Shown: positions 47,623 through 59,703, numbered from the stretch's first letter. The stretch: DNA of 64,000 nucleotides from Salinilacustrithrix flava (GCA_024128875.1 JAMYFF010000002.1:124001-188000), one strand, 5' to 3'. Notes: a model not told the origin generated them from the letters alone. Made by a program: numbers and translations.

Positions 47623-48827
47623 ACGACGGCCGGCCGAGCGACGCCACCAGCGTCGTGCGCCTCGTCGCCCGGCGCGAGGTGATCGAACGCCTGCGGGCGA
47701 GGTCCTTCGCGGTCGCCACCGGCCTCCTCGTCGTGGTGATCATCGCCATCGGCGTCATCAGCCGCCTCGGTGGCGACGGCGGCGACGACGCCATCGAGGT
47801 CGCCACCGCCGGCGAGCTCCCCATCGGGTTCGAGGACATGTCCGGGCAGACGGCCGGGCTGTTCGAGCGGACCGTGGAGATCACCGGTCGCGACGACGCG
47901 GCCGCAGCGCGGGCAGCCGTCGAGGACGGGGACGCCGACGTCGCCGTCATCGGCGATCGCGGCGAGGTCGTGTTCGACGACGGCATCGACGAGGAGGTCC
48001 TCGCCATCCTCCAGCAGGCCTGGGCCAACGCCCAGGTGCAGCAGGCGCTCGGCGACGCCGGGCTCGACGAGCAGCAGGTGCGCGCCGCCCTCACGACCAC
48101 ACCCCTCGAACCGGTGACGATCGATGGCGAGGAGGACAGCGACGAGGGCCTCGCCATCCTCACCGGGACGCTCGCCGGGATCCTCCTGTTCATCTCGCTG
48201 CAGACCTTCGGCACCTACGTGCTCACGGGCGTCGTCGAGGAGAAGGCCACCGCCGTCGTCGAACTGCTGCTCGTGCGGGCCCGGGGAAGCCAGATGCTGG
48301 CGGGCAAGGTCATCGGCATCGGCATCGCCGCGCTGCTCCAGTTCGCGCTCGCCATCGTCGCCGCCCTCGTGTCCCTCGCCATCTCCGACGTCGAGGTGCC
48401 CGGCGAGATCTGGGCCGCGCTGCCGATCACGCTCGTGTGGTTCATCGGGGGCTACGCGCTCTACTCCACGCTGTTCGCGCTCGCCGGGTCGCTGGTGAGC
48501 CGCCAGGAGGACGCCCAGGCGGCGGCGATGCCGATCATGAGCGTCCTGCTCCTGGCCTACGTCATGGTGTTCACCTTCGGCTCCGACCCGGAGTCCACCG
48601 CCAGCACGGTGATGTCGATCCTCCCGCCGATCGCGCCGCTGCTGATGCCCCTGCGCATGGCGGCCGGGGCGGCATCGGTGATCGAGGTCCTGGTCGCCCT
48701 CGTGCTGCTCGCTGCGGCGATCCTGGCCGCCTGGGCGGCGACGGGGAGGATCTACGAGCAGGTGCTGCTCCGGCGGGGGACGCGGATCTCCTGGCGGGAC
48801 GCCGCCTCGCTGATCCGCAGGACCTGA
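47619..48827 (+). CDS. ABC-2 type permease (NatB-like)
   Basis: A 402-residue permease. One N-terminal helix (about 30-47), an external domain rich in Asp/Glu/Ala (about 50-175), then five to six helices, including GILLFISLQTFGTYVLTGVVEEKATAVVELLL, the conserved ABC-2 motif region. With the ATPase upstream it forms a sodium- or peptide-type exporter; the substrate is unknown. Confidence 0.9.
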   Translation: MNDGRPSDATSVVRLVARREVIERLRARSFAVATGLLVVVIIAIGVISRLGGDGGDDAIEVATAGELPIGFEDMSGQTAGLFERTVEITGRDDAAAARAAVEDGDADVAVIGDRGEVVFDDGIDEEVLAILQQAWANAQVQQALGDAGLDEQQVRAALTTTPLEPVTIDGEEDSDEGLAILTGTLAGILLFISLQTFGTYVLTGVVEEKATAVVELLLVRARGSQMLAGKVIGIGIAALLQFALAIVAALVSLAISDVEVPGEIWAALPITLVWFIGGYALYSTLFALAGSLVSRQEDAQAAAMPIMSVLLLAYVMVFTFGSDPESTASTVMSILPPIAPLLMPLRMAAGAASVIEVLVALVLLAAAILAAWAATGRIYEQVLLRRGTRISWRDAASLIRRT

Positions 48828-48881
48828 CCCACGACGGCCTGCGAGGATGGTGCCGACGGCGGACCGATCGGAGGACCCACC

Positions 48882-50240
48882 GTGCAGACCGCCACCACCT
48901 CCCCCCGCCCGCTGCCGCACCCGCCCTGGCGCGCCCAGCCCGCGTACCTGCGTCGGATCTTCCGGGAGCCCCAACCGGTCCTCGACGAGCTCTCGGAGCG
49001 CTACGGGCCGGTCGTCGGCCTCGGCGCCGGCCCGGTGCGCATGGCCATCGTCGGCGATCCCGCTGCGCTCAAGGAGCTGTTCGCCACCTCCACCGACTCG
49101 TTCCGCTGGAACCACGCCTTCAACGTGCTCGAGTTCGTGGTCGGGCCGGGTTCGATGATCGTGTCGGACGGGACCGAGCACAAGCGGCGGCGGGGCTCGG
49201 TCCAGGCGGCCTTCAGCCGCCGCCGGCTCGACGGCTGGATCCCGTTGATCCTCGACCGCACCGACGCCGCCATCGATCGGGTCGCGGCCGACGGCGACCA
49301 CGTCCGCGACCTCTACGTGGTCGGGCGCGAGCTGGTGCTGGACCTCGTCGTGCGCGTCCTGTTCGGCGAGCGCATGGCCCACCGCACGGCCGAGATCGGT
49401 GCCCTGTTCCAGGGCCCCCAGGACTACCTCGAGGCCCCCGCCATCCGGCAGATCCCGCACCCGATCCCCGGGACGACCCGCGCCCGGGTGCGGGCCGACC
49501 GCAAGGCCCTCGATCGCATCATCGACGCCGAGATCGCCGAGCGACGGGCCCGACCGAGCGGGGACCGGCTGGACGTGCTCGAGGCCCTCGTCGCCGACGG
49601 CACGCTCGACGACTCCGAGATACGCGACCAGGTGGTGACGCTGATCGGCGCCGGCTTCGACACGACCTCGGCCTCGTTGGCCTGGCTCCTGTGGTGCGCG
49701 ACCCTCGCCGACGGGGTGTGGGATCGACTGCGAGCCGAGGCCGACGCGGTCCTCGGACCGATCGGATCCGGAGCGATCCCCGATGCATCCACGCTCCGGG
49801 CGCTCGACCTGGCCTCCCGGGTGGTGCGGGAGACCACGCGCCTGCACCCCGCCGGGGTGGTCTCGCCGCGCCAGGCCGTCGTGGACCTCGAGATCGGAGG
49901 GCACCGGATCCCGGCCGGGACGCTCGTGCTCTGGTCCGCCCACCTCGCCGGGCGTGATCCCTCGGCGTGGGACGACCCGCTCCGGTTCGACCCGGAGCGG
50001 TTCGTCGACCTGCCCCCCGAGCGCCGGGCGCTCGCCGACGCCGCCTGGGTTCCCTTCGGCCGGGGCGCCCGGAACTGCATCGGCTTCGCGCTGGCCCAGA
50101 TGGAGCTGACGCTGATCGCCTCGCGCCTGGCGCAGCGGCTCGACGTCGAGCCGACCGCGGAGGTCGAGCCCCGGCCGGTGGGCATGGTGGTCAACCGCCC
50201 CGCCGGCGGCGCCCCGATGCGGGTGCGACCCAGAGCCTGA
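48882..50240 (+). CDS. Cytochrome P450
   Basis: A 452-residue soluble P450. The I-helix oxygen motif is AGFDTTSASL (about 264-273), the K-helix E-x-x-R is ETTRLHP, the PERF-like segment is FDPERFVDLP, and the heme loop PFGRGARNCIGFALAQME places the ligand at C399. The lack of a membrane anchor is usual for bacteria. It starts at GTG with GGAGG 7 bases upstream. No ferredoxin gene is adjacent, so its redox partner and substrate are unknown. Confidence 0.93.
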   Translation: MQTATTSPRPLPHPPWRAQPAYLRRIFREPQPVLDELSERYGPVVGLGAGPVRMAIVGDPAALKELFATSTDSFRWNHAFNVLEFVVGPGSMIVSDGTEHKRRRGSVQAAFSRRRLDGWIPLILDRTDAAIDRVAADGDHVRDLYVVGRELVLDLVVRVLFGERMAHRTAEIGALFQGPQDYLEAPAIRQIPHPIPGTTRARVRADRKALDRIIDAEIAERRARPSGDRLDVLEALVADGTLDDSEIRDQVVTLIGAGFDTTSASLAWLLWCATLADGVWDRLRAEADAVLGPIGSGAIPDASTLRALDLASRVVRETTRLHPAGVVSPRQAVVDLEIGGHRIPAGTLVLWSAHLAGRDPSAWDDPLRFDPERFVDLPPERRALADAAWVPFGRGARNCIGFALAQMELTLIASRLAQRLDVEPTAEVEPRPVGMVVNRPAGGAPMRVRPRA

Positions 50241-50255
50241 CGTCGGCCGCGGCGA

Positions 50256-50555
50256 TCAGTCCTCGGCGTCGAGGATGGGGCCCTCCGTGAACAGGTAGGT
50301 GCGGAGCTGCTCGTCCCAGCCCGGATCGTTGCGCCGGAGCCACTCGAGCACCATCGCCGCGTGCTCCTTCTCCTCGTCGCGGTTGTGGGCGAGGATCTCC
50401 TTGAGCTCGGGGTCGTCGGTGGCGTCGATCCGCTGGTCGTACCAATCCACCGCTTCGCACTCCTCCTGCAGCGAGATGATGGCCCGGTGGCGGTCCATCG
50501 TCTCGGGTCGGAGCAGCTCGGGATCTTCGTGGTAGCTGTCGCTCGCGCTGGCCAT
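50256..50555 (-). CDS. Encapsulated-ferritin-like protein (EncFtn family)
   Basis: A 99-residue two-helix protein. RHRAIISLQEECEAVDWYDQR and HNRDEEKEHAAMVLEWLRRND are nearly diagnostic for EncFtn, which assembles as a decamer and oxidises iron at the subunit interface. Ligands expected from the family (E32, Y39, E62, H65) are conserved at the same positions. Known EncFtn proteins have a C-terminal tail that docks in an encapsulin shell. Here the protein stops just after TEGPILDAED and no encapsulin gene is in the window, so it may act unencapsulated. Neighbours (P450, PfkB) give no iron context. Confidence 0.9.
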   Translation of the reverse strand: MASASDSYHEDPELLRPETMDRHRAIISLQEECEAVDWYDQRIDATDDPELKEILAHNRDEEKEHAAMVLEWLRRNDPGWDEQLRTYLFTEGPILDAED

Positions 50556-50605
50556 GGCCCCTGCCTAGCGCCTCGGCGCACGGATCCGCGTCGTTCGACG
50601 CCGCC

Positions 50606-51538
50606 TCACCCGGCGACCTGCACCTGGGGCAGCAGCGCGTCGACGTCGGGGCGGTGGCAGAGGTCCGTCCCCGGCGTCATCGCCGCTGCGGAGCCGGCGG
50701 CCACGCCTCGACGGATTGCCTCGACGAGGGGCTCACCGGCGATCAGGCCGGCGACGATCCCGGCGACCATGGAGTCGCCGGCGCCGACGGTGCTGGCCAC
50801 CGTCACCTCCGGCGCGGCGTAGCGGGTGGTGGGGCCGTCGCGAGGGACGAGCAGCGCGCCGTCACCGCCGAGGGAGACGGCCAGCGCTCCCACCCGGCCC
50901 CGCTCCAGGACCTGCCGGGCTGCGAGCTCCACCTCGTCCAGATCCGCGGGGATCCAGCTGACCAGCGAGGCCAGCTCGCGGCGGCTGGGCTTCACCACGT
51001 CCGCGCTGCTCTCGAGCGTCCGAGCCAGTGCCGCACCCTTGGCGTCGACGACGGTGGTGGCGTGCTCGAGGGTGTCGCAGAGCGTGCGGTAGAAGTCCTC
51101 CGGGACACCGGGCGGCAGCCCGCCCGAGAGCACGACGACGTCGACCTCGGCGGCGAGCGACTCGATGTCGGCCAGCATCGACCCGTGGTCGGTGATCGAC
51201 GGCCCGGGGAGGACGATGCGGTACTGGTGGCCGGTCTTGCGGTCGCTGACCGCGATGGACTCCCGCGTCACGCCGTCGATCCGGTGGGCGACCGCGTCGA
51301 TGCCCTCGTCGGCGGCCAGGGAGAGGAGCTCGTCACCGACCGCGCCGCCGACCGCCATCCACGCCCGGCTCCCCACCCCGAGGCGGTCCAGGACGCGAGC
51401 GACGTTCACGCCGCCGCCACCGAGCTCCCGACGGTGGTCGAGCGCCTCGAGCTTGTGGTCGGGGACGAGGTACTCCACGGACACCGCCACGTCGAGCGCC
51501 GGGTTGACGGTCACGGTCAGCACGCGGGGCGATGCCAC
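50606..51538 (-). CDS. PfkB-family sugar kinase (1-phosphofructokinase-like)
   Basis: A 310-residue ribokinase-fold enzyme. [15 protein letters not shown] and [15 protein letters not shown] at the N-terminus, [14 protein letters not shown] in the middle and [12 protein letters not shown] (catalytic D255) at the C-terminus indicate the FruK/LacC/Pfk-2 branch that phosphorylates sugar phosphates. The exact substrate is open. GTG start with ribosome site GAGAGGAGT 3-4 bases upstream. Confidence 0.88.
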   Translation of the reverse strand: MASPRVLTVTVNPALDVAVSVEYLVPDHKLEALDHRRELGGGGVNVARVLDRLGVGSRAWMAVGGAVGDELLSLAADEGIDAVAHRIDGVTRESIAVSDRKTGHQYRIVLPGPSITDHGSMLADIESLAAEVDVVVLSGGLPPGVPEDFYRTLCDTLEHATTVVDAKGAALARTLESSADVVKPSRRELASLVSWIPADLDEVELAARQVLERGRVGALAVSLGGDGALLVPRDGPTTRYAAPEVTVASTVGAGDSMVAGIVAGLIAGEPLVEAIRRGVAAGSAAAMTPGTDLCHRPDVDALLPQVQVAG

Positions 51539-51657
51539 GTCACTCCTCTCACCGAAGGGCCTGCGAGGGGCACCCTACGGCGACGCCGCAGTGCGCCTGT
51601 CGCGCCGATCGTCGACGGGACGTTGCGAGGACCGTCCCCGGTGGGAAGGGTGGGGGC

Positions 51658-53661
<2,004 letters not shown>

Positions 53662-54253
53662 TGGAGGACGTCGTCGAGGGCGGGGCGGGGGCGGCCGGCG
53701 CTGCGGCCCGGCTCGTCGGGCGCGGGCCAGCCGAGCGCGATGGTGCCGACGGCGCGCTGGTCCTCGGGCACACCGAACGCGGCGCGCACGGCGTCCTCGT
53801 GATCGAACTGGCCGAAGAGGCAGGCTCCCAGGCCGGCGGCCGTGGCCAGGAGCAGCAGGTTCTGCACCACGGCTCCCCCGTCCACCCACCAGTACGGCAC
53901 GGGCCACGCGTCGGTGCCGGCGCCGAGGCCGGTGCCGGCCTTGTCCGCCTCGCCGTAGCGATCGGCGTAGGCGTCCGGGCACACGTAGGGCACGACGAGC
54001 ACCGGCGCCGCCAGCAGCCCCTGCCAGCGGAAGCGGGACCGGGCTTCGGGGGCAGGCATGGTCGTGGCCCAGTAGCGGTCGACGTCGTCGTCCCGGAGCA
54101 CGAGGAACGACCAGGGCTGGGTGTTGCCGGCCGACGGTGCGCGGCGGGCCAGGTCCAGCAGCCGCTGCAGCAGGTCCTCGGCGACCGGCTCGTCGGTGTA
54201 GCGCCTGACCATGTGGCGGGCCGAGAGCAGCCGGGCCAGCTCGTCCACGGGCG

Positions 54254-55216
54254 TCAACTCGAGACGGCGTCCTGCACGCGGTCGAGGACGCTGCGGGCGT
54301 AGGGGGTGGCCAGCTGGCGCGACGCCGACTCGTAGGCGACCCGGGCGACTCGCTCGTTTCCGTGCCGGCGCATCATGTTCAACCCGCCGAAGGCGTTCAG
54401 ATCCTCCTCGGTGGGTCGCAGCAGCAGCACGGCGGCACCGGTGCCGCGGACCTCGGCCAGCTCCCGCTCGAGCTGCCGGTGGGCGTGGAGCCGTCCGACC
54501 TGGTGGACGAGCGCGGGTCGGGGGGCGGTGTCGAAGGCCATCGGGACGACGCCGATCACGACGTCGGCGGCGATGCCGGTGGCGAGGTCGAGGTTGCTGG
54601 TGGAGTGCACGCCGCCGTCGACGAGGGTGCGCCCCCGCACCCGCTGGGGCTGGAAGAAGGCCGGGATGGCACACGATGCCTTCACCGCGGTGGGCAGATC
54701 GGCGCGCACGGGGTCACGGCTGCCGAGCACGACGCGCCGGCCGGTCCGCACGTCGACGGTGACCAGCCACAGAGGACGCTCGGGCCACTCCGTCGCCAGC
54801 ACCTCGGCCATGGTGTCCTCGGCGTCGTCGATGGTGAAGAAGCCACCCGGGAAGGCCCGACGGAGGAACGCGGGCAGCGGCGGCACCGGCATCCGCAGTG
54901 CGGAGCGCTGGAGCACGTACATCGACCCGAGGAGGCGCCGCATGGCATCGACGGGACCGTCCCAGGCCGCGGCCCACGGGCTGCGCTGGTCGTGGTGGCC
55001 GATGACCGGGTGCTCGCCGAGCGAGGCCTGGTAGAGGTCCTCGGTGGTGAGGCCGCTGCGGAGCATGGCGCCGACCATCGAGCCCGCCGAGGTGCCGATG
55101 ACGAGATCGGCGGCGTCGGGGCGGATGCCACCGACCTCCTCGAGGGCCCGCAGGACGCCGGCGTGGTAGGCCATGCCCACCGTGCCGCCGGCCCCGAGGA
55201 CGAGGGCGGTGCTCAG
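54254..55216 (-). CDS. Patatin-like phospholipase, probable CTG start
   Basis: A 320-residue patatin. ALVLGAGGTVGMAYHAGVL carries the oxyanion loop (8-14), GTSAG the nucleophile S43, and LVDGG the aspartate D200. No ATG, GTG or TTG in this frame precedes the essential oxyanion loop; the only usable codon is CTG 55216 (reads LSTALVLG, matching the usual MSTALVLG), with GGAGG 7 bases before it. The CTG overlaps the TGA stop of a 26-codon frame (55213-55293), so translation may be coupled. Patatins hydrolyse lipid acyl chains; the substrate is unknown. Confidence 0.82.
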   Translation of the reverse strand: MSTALVLGAGGTVGMAYHAGVLRALEEVGGIRPDAADLVIGTSAGSMVGAMLRSGLTTEDLYQASLGEHPVIGHHDQRSPWAAAWDGPVDAMRRLLGSMYVLQRSALRMPVPPLPAFLRRAFPGGFFTIDDAEDTMAEVLATEWPERPLWLVTVDVRTGRRVVLGSRDPVRADLPTAVKASCAIPAFFQPQRVRGRTLVDGGVHSTSNLDLATGIAADVVIGVVPMAFDTAPRPALVHQVGRLHAHRQLERELAEVRGTGAAVLLLRPTEEDLNAFGGLNMMRRHGNERVARVAYESASRQLATPYARSVLDRVQDAVSS

Positions 55217-55293
55217 GTTGAGACCTCCGCGACGCGCCCACGTCCTGTGGCCGTTGGGATGGCGGCTTCGCCGCCGTAGATCGCCGTGCTCAT
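55213..55293 (-). CDS. Putative 26-codon leader peptide of the patatin gene
   Basis: ATG 55293 with GAGG 5 bases upstream opens a frame beginning MSTAIYGGEAAIP that ends on TGA within the CTGA of the patatin start. It may couple translation. Alternatively it is the original N-terminus, separated by a frameshift. Confidence 0.35.
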   Translation of the reverse strand: MSTAIYGGEAAIPTATGRGRVAEVST

Positions 55294-55319
55294 GGTCGCC
55301 TCGCCTGGCGGCTCGGCTC

Positions 55320-55985
55320 CTACGCCAGCTTCTCGAGGTCCTCGGCCATGGCCCAGCCGAAGGCGATGACGCACTCGCCGGACTCGGGGTCGAGATCGGC
55401 GAAGAACTCCTCGTACTCGGCGACCCGCTCGCGCTTGACGCACTCGTGGTCGAACACGACGGGCAGCGAGCCGTCGCCCTTCACCCGGAACTGGCGATCG
55501 GCGTAGCGGGACGGGACGATGCCGTAGCGCTTGGCCAGGCGACGGCCCCAGGCCCGCTCCTCGCCCGAGGCCTTGTGCTCACGGCGCGGGATGAGGTCGG
55601 AGAGGGCCTTGAAGGCCTCGTAGCCGGAGGGGTCGGTGAGCCGGGCGGCGACCAGGACGTCCTCGTCCGGGAAGGCCAGCACGGCCCGGCGGAGCTCCTC
55701 TTGCATGATCGCCCGCAGCACGGTGTCCCGCTTGGACGAGCGCTTGATGGAGCCCATGCCGATGAGCACGCAGGGGGTGCCACCGATGCGCTCGAGCGTC
55801 GAGAAGGTGAAGCCCTTGAGCTTGCCGTCCTCCCGGGCCTGGGAGACGAGCACCCAGGACTCCGCTTCCTTGGTGATGGCCCCGATCTCGTGCGGGAACG
55901 GGCTCTCGGCGCACAGATCGGCCAGTTCGGCCAGCTCGACGTCGCTGAGCCCCGTGCAGTCCTTCGTTTCGACCTCGATCGACAT
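55320..55985 (-). CDS. Conserved protein of unknown function, possibly GNAT-like
   Basis: A 221-residue soluble protein beginning MSIEVETKDCTGLSDVEL. SWVLVSQAREDGKLKGFTFSTLERIGGTPCVLIGMGSIKR alternates strands and turns like an acyltransferase core, and RDTVLRAIMQEELRRAVLAFPDEDVLVAARLTDPSGYEAFKAL could be the following helix-strand-helix, but the acetyl-CoA loop is not clear. The late region (VVFDHECVKRERVAEYEEFFADLDP) is acidic. It lies between the patatin and dnaE genes. No signal or membrane segment. Confidence 0.6.
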   Translation of the reverse strand: MSIEVETKDCTGLSDVELAELADLCAESPFPHEIGAITKEAESWVLVSQAREDGKLKGFTFSTLERIGGTPCVLIGMGSIKRSSKRDTVLRAIMQEELRRAVLAFPDEDVLVAARLTDPSGYEAFKALSDLIPRREHKASGEERAWGRRLAKRYGIVPSRYADRQFRVKGDGSLPVVFDHECVKRERVAEYEEFFADLDPESGECVIAFGWAMAEDLEKLA

Positions 55986-56079
55986 GCGTGTGGAAGCCCC
56001 CGTGTTGCCGGCCTTGTGGTCGCTCCAGTCCACTCGCTTCGAGGGGCACCGCGCAAATCACGCCGAACAGCTGTGCGCC

Positions 56080-59000
56080 CTACTCCACCAGAGCGGCGGG
56101 CCCGAGCAGGACCCGGATCTCCGACACCAGCCCGGTCTCCGCGTCCACGCCGTAGGCGGGTGGGAGGCGCAGGACCTTCTCGTCGCCGAGGTGCAGCAGC
56201 ACCGGGTGATCGCCCGGGTGCTCGAGGAGGATCTCCTTGAGCTGGGCGATGAGCTCGGCGGTGAGGCGGTTGGGCATGACCCGCAGGCGGAAGGGCGTCG
56301 CCGAGTCCGACACGCCCTCGACGACCTCGATCTCCATGGCGATGAGCTTCGGCGTGTCGTCGCGCTTGTCGATGCGGGCCTTGACCAGGACGATGGCGTC
56401 GTCCTCCAGCTTGTGGCCGTGCTCGGTCATCGTGCGGGGGAAGACCATGGTCTCGATGTTGGACTTGAGGTCCTCGAGCACGAAGACGCCCATCAGGTCG
56501 CCCTTTTTCGTCCACTTGCGCTGCAGGTTGGTGATGACGCCGCCGACGGTCTTGATGGCCCCGTCCTCGCACTCGGCCAGGGCGTCGAGGCCGATCTCGG
56601 TGCGTCGGGCCAGGAAGTCCTCGGCGCCGAAGAGGGGGTGGTCGGACACGTAGAGCCCGAGCATCTCCTTCTCGAACGCGAGCTTCTGGGCCTTGGGGAA
56701 CTCGACGTCGGGGATCTCCTCGCGCTCGTCGAACCCGAAGCCCCCTCCCCCGCTGGTGCTGGTGTCGTCGCCGCCGCCCATGGCGTCGAACAGGCTCATG
56801 ACCCCGGCCTCGGCCTCCTTGCGGCGGGCGATGGTGCGGTCGATGATCGACTCGAACACCATCAGCAGGCCCTGGCGGGGGTGCCCCACCGAGTCGAAGG
56901 CGCCCGCCTTGATCAGGGCCTCCACGGTCTTCTTGTTGAGCACGCCGAGGTCGACGCGCTCGCAGAAGTCGTAGAAGTCGGCGTACGGGCCGTTCTCGTC
57001 GCGCTCGGCGATGATCAGCTCGCAGTGGCCGGTGCCGACGCCGCGCACTGCGGACATGCCGAACACGATCTCCCCGCCGACGATGGCGCCGGCGTCGTCC
57101 CGCTTCAGCTCGGGGGCGAAGTCGACCAGCGACCGGTTGACGTCGGCGACGGTGACCGGGATCTCCATGGCCCGGCACTCGGCCAGGTACACGGCCGCCT
57201 TGTCGAGGTTGCTCTTGACGCTGGTGAGCAGCGCCGACATGTACTCGGCCGGGTAGTTCGCCTTGAGGTAGGCGATCTGGTAGGCGATGAAGCCGTAGCC
57301 GTAGGAGTGGGACTTGTTGAAGGCGTAGTCGGCGAAGGGCTCGATCATGTCGAACCAGGCCTGGCCGGTCTCGGTGCCGTAGCCAATCCGCTCGGAGCCG
57401 GCAACGAACTTCTCCCGCTCCTTGGCCATGATGTCTCTGGACTTCTTGCCCGCAGCCTTACGGAGCGAATCGGCGTCGGCGAGGGAGTAGCCGGCGAACT
57501 TCTGGGCCAGGCGCATCATCTGCTCCTGGTAGATGCAGAGGCCCCAGGTGGTGCCGAGGATCTCGTCGGCGTCGGGATGGATGTAGGAGATCTCCTGCCG
57601 ACCGTTCTTGCGATCGGCGTAGTCGTTGTGCATGTTGGCCGCCATCGGGCCCGGCCGGTACAGGGCGACGAGGGCGGCGACGTCCTCGAACGTGTCCGGG
57701 GAGAGCGAGCGCATGAGGGCGCGCATCGGCGGTGACTCGAGCTGGAACACGCCGATCGTCTGGCCGGCGCGGAGCAGGTCGTAGGTCTTTTCGTCCTCCA
57801 GGTCGACGTGGTCGATGTCGGGCATGTCGCCCCGGGTCATCTGGATGAGGTCGAGGGTGTCGGAGATGATGTCGAGGTTCCGCAGCCCGAGGAAGTCCAT
57901 CTTCAGCAGGCCGAGGTCCTCGACCCCGTGCATCTCGTACTGCGTGACGACCGGGGCTTCCTCGATGGGCTTGCCCGGCTCCGGCTTGCGCTGGATGGGC
58001 AGGTAGGTGGTGAGGGGCTCCTTGGTGATCACCACCGCGGCGGCGTGGATGCCGTCGGAGCGGCGCAGGCCCTCGAGGCCCTTGGCGACGTCGATGACCT
58101 CCTTGGAGATCGGGTCGCTCGAGTACATCTCCCGGATCTCGGTGGCCATCTTGTAGCCGTCGATGTACTTGGGGACCTCCTCCAGGCAGGCGTAGAGCGG
58201 GGTGTCGCGGCCCATGATCAGCGGCGGCATCGCCTTGGCGATGCGGTCGCCGGTGCCGTAGTCGTGGCCGAGCACCCGGGCGGCGTCGCGCACGGCCTGG
58301 CGGGCCTTGATGGTGCCGAAGGTGATGATCTGGGCAACGTTCTCGCGGCCGTAGCGCTCGGCCGCGTAGCGGATCATCTCGTCCCGGTAGCGGGTGTCGA
58401 AGTCCATGTCGATGTCGGGCATGGAGATGCGGCTCGGGTTGAGGAACCGCTCGAACAGCAGGTCGTACTTGATGGGATCGAGGTCGGTGATCCAGAGCGT
58501 GTAGGCCACCGCGCACCCGGCCGCCGAGCCACGACCCGGGCCGACCCGGATCTCGTTGTCCCGGGCGTGCTTGATGAGGTCCCAGGTGATGAGGAAGTAG
58601 CTGGAGAACCCCATGTCGCCGATGACCTTGAGCTCGAACAGGAGCCGGTCGGTGACCTTGTCGTCGAGGGTGCCGCCCCAGCGCTTCTTCGCGCCCTCGA
58701 ACACGAGGTGGCGGAGGTAGTCGTCATCGCTGTCGAAGCCGGGCGGCAGCGGGAAGTTGGGCAGCTGGGGCTTGCCGAACTCGATCTCGACCTCGCAGCG
58801 CTCGGCCACCCAGAGCGTGTTGTCGCACGCCGTGGGCAGCTCGCGGAAGAGGTACCGCATCTCCTCGGCGGACTTCAGGTAGTGGTCGTCGCCGTGGAAC
58901 TTGAAGCGGTTCTTGTCGCTGACGAGGGAGTTCGTCTGGACGCAGAGCAAAGCATCATGCGAAAGAGCATCTTCGCGGTGGACGTAGTGGCTGTCGTTGG

Positions 59001-59703
59001 TGGCCAGCAGCGGCGCCCGGATGGCCTTGGCCAGCTGGGCCAGGCGGGGGTTGGACCACTGCTGGGCGGGGATGCCGTGGTCCTGGAGCTCGACGAAGAG
59101 GTTGTCCCGACCGAAGATGTCCTGCAGGCGCCCGGCCAGCTTGACGGCGTTGTCGAAGCGCTCGTCCTCGGAGAGCGGATCGGCCTGCTGCTTGTCCGGG
59201 TCCATGATCGCCTTGGGGACCATGGCCTGCAGCACGTGGCCGCCGAGGCACCCGGTGGTGGCGATGAGGCCCTCGCTGTGCTCCTCGAGCAGCTCCCAGT
59301 CGATCTTGGGCTTGCGGTAGTAGCCCTCCATGAAGGACCGGGACGCCAGCTGGATCAGGTTCTTGTAGCCGACCTCGCTCTCGGCCAGGAGGGTGAGGTG
59401 GTACCAGGGCTTCTTGCCGCCCTCGCCCTCGCCGCCCGAGTCGTCCATCTTCCCGCGGGCAGCGATGCGCTCGGTGCGGTGGTCGTGGGCCATGTAGGCC
59501 TCGGTGCCGAGGATGGGCTTGACGCCCTGGTCCTTGCACGCCCGGTAGAAGTCCAGGATCCCGTACATGTTGCCGTGGTCGGTGATCCCGAGGGCGGGCT
59601 GTCCGTCGGCCGCGGCCGCCGCCACCAGCTCGTCGAGGCGCGCCGCGCCGTCGAGCATGGAGTACTCGGTGTGGACGTGGAGGTGGGTGAACGAATCCGC
59701 CAC
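56080..59703 (-). CDS. dnaE: DNA polymerase III alpha subunit
   Basis: A 1207-residue replicative polymerase of the DnaE1 type. The N-terminal PHP domain has HLHVHTEYSMLDG (8-19) and TDHGNMYG. The palm carries GPGRGSAAG (388-396) and the catalytic aspartates in PDIDMDFD (429-436). Finger, helix-hairpin-helix and OB-fold regions follow in the usual order, including KSHSYGYGFIAYQIAYLKANYPAEY. Length is normal for actinobacteria. GTG 59703 is chosen to give the canonical ADSFTHLHVH start. The leader contains DnaA-box-like sequences and a palindrome. Confidence 0.97.
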   Translation of the reverse strand: MADSFTHLHVHTEYSMLDGAARLDELVAAAAADGQPALGITDHGNMYGILDFYRACKDQGVKPILGTEAYMAHDHRTERIAARGKMDDSGGEGEGGKKPWYHLTLLAESEVGYKNLIQLASRSFMEGYYRKPKIDWELLEEHSEGLIATTGCLGGHVLQAMVPKAIMDPDKQQADPLSEDERFDNAVKLAGRLQDIFGRDNLFVELQDHGIPAQQWSNPRLAQLAKAIRAPLLATNDSHYVHREDALSHDALLCVQTNSLVSDKNRFKFHGDDHYLKSAEEMRYLFRELPTACDNTLWVAERCEVEIEFGKPQLPNFPLPPGFDSDDDYLRHLVFEGAKKRWGGTLDDKVTDRLLFELKVIGDMGFSSYFLITWDLIKHARDNEIRVGPGRGSAAGCAVAYTLWITDLDPIKYDLLFERFLNPSRISMPDIDMDFDTRYRDEMIRYAAERYGRENVAQIITFGTIKARQAVRDAARVLGHDYGTGDRIAKAMPPLIMGRDTPLYACLEEVPKYIDGYKMATEIREMYSSDPISKEVIDVAKGLEGLRRSDGIHAAAVVITKEPLTTYLPIQRKPEPGKPIEEAPVVTQYEMHGVEDLGLLKMDFLGLRNLDIISDTLDLIQMTRGDMPDIDHVDLEDEKTYDLLRAGQTIGVFQLESPPMRALMRSLSPDTFEDVAALVALYRPGPMAANMHNDYADRKNGRQEISYIHPDADEILGTTWGLCIYQEQMMRLAQKFAGYSLADADSLRKAAGKKSRDIMAKEREKFVAGSERIGYGTETGQAWFDMIEPFADYAFNKSHSYGYGFIAYQIAYLKANYPAEYMSALLTSVKSNLDKAAVYLAECRAMEIPVTVADVNRSLVDFAPELKRDDAGAIVGGEIVFGMSAVRGVGTGHCELIIAERDENGPYADFYDFCERVDLGVLNKKTVEALIKAGAFDSVGHPRQGLLMVFESIIDRTIARRKEAEAGVMSLFDAMGGGDDTSTSGGGGFGFDEREEIPDVEFPKAQKLAFEKEMLGLYVSDHPLFGAEDFLARRTEIGLDALAECEDGAIKTVGGVITNLQRKWTKKGDLMGVFVLEDLKSNIETMVFPRTMTEHGHKLEDDAIVLVKARIDKRDDTPKLIAMEIEVVEGVSDSATPFRLRVMPNRLTAELIAQLKEILLEHPGDHPVLLHLGDEKVLRLPPAYGVDAETGLVSEIRVLLGPAALVE

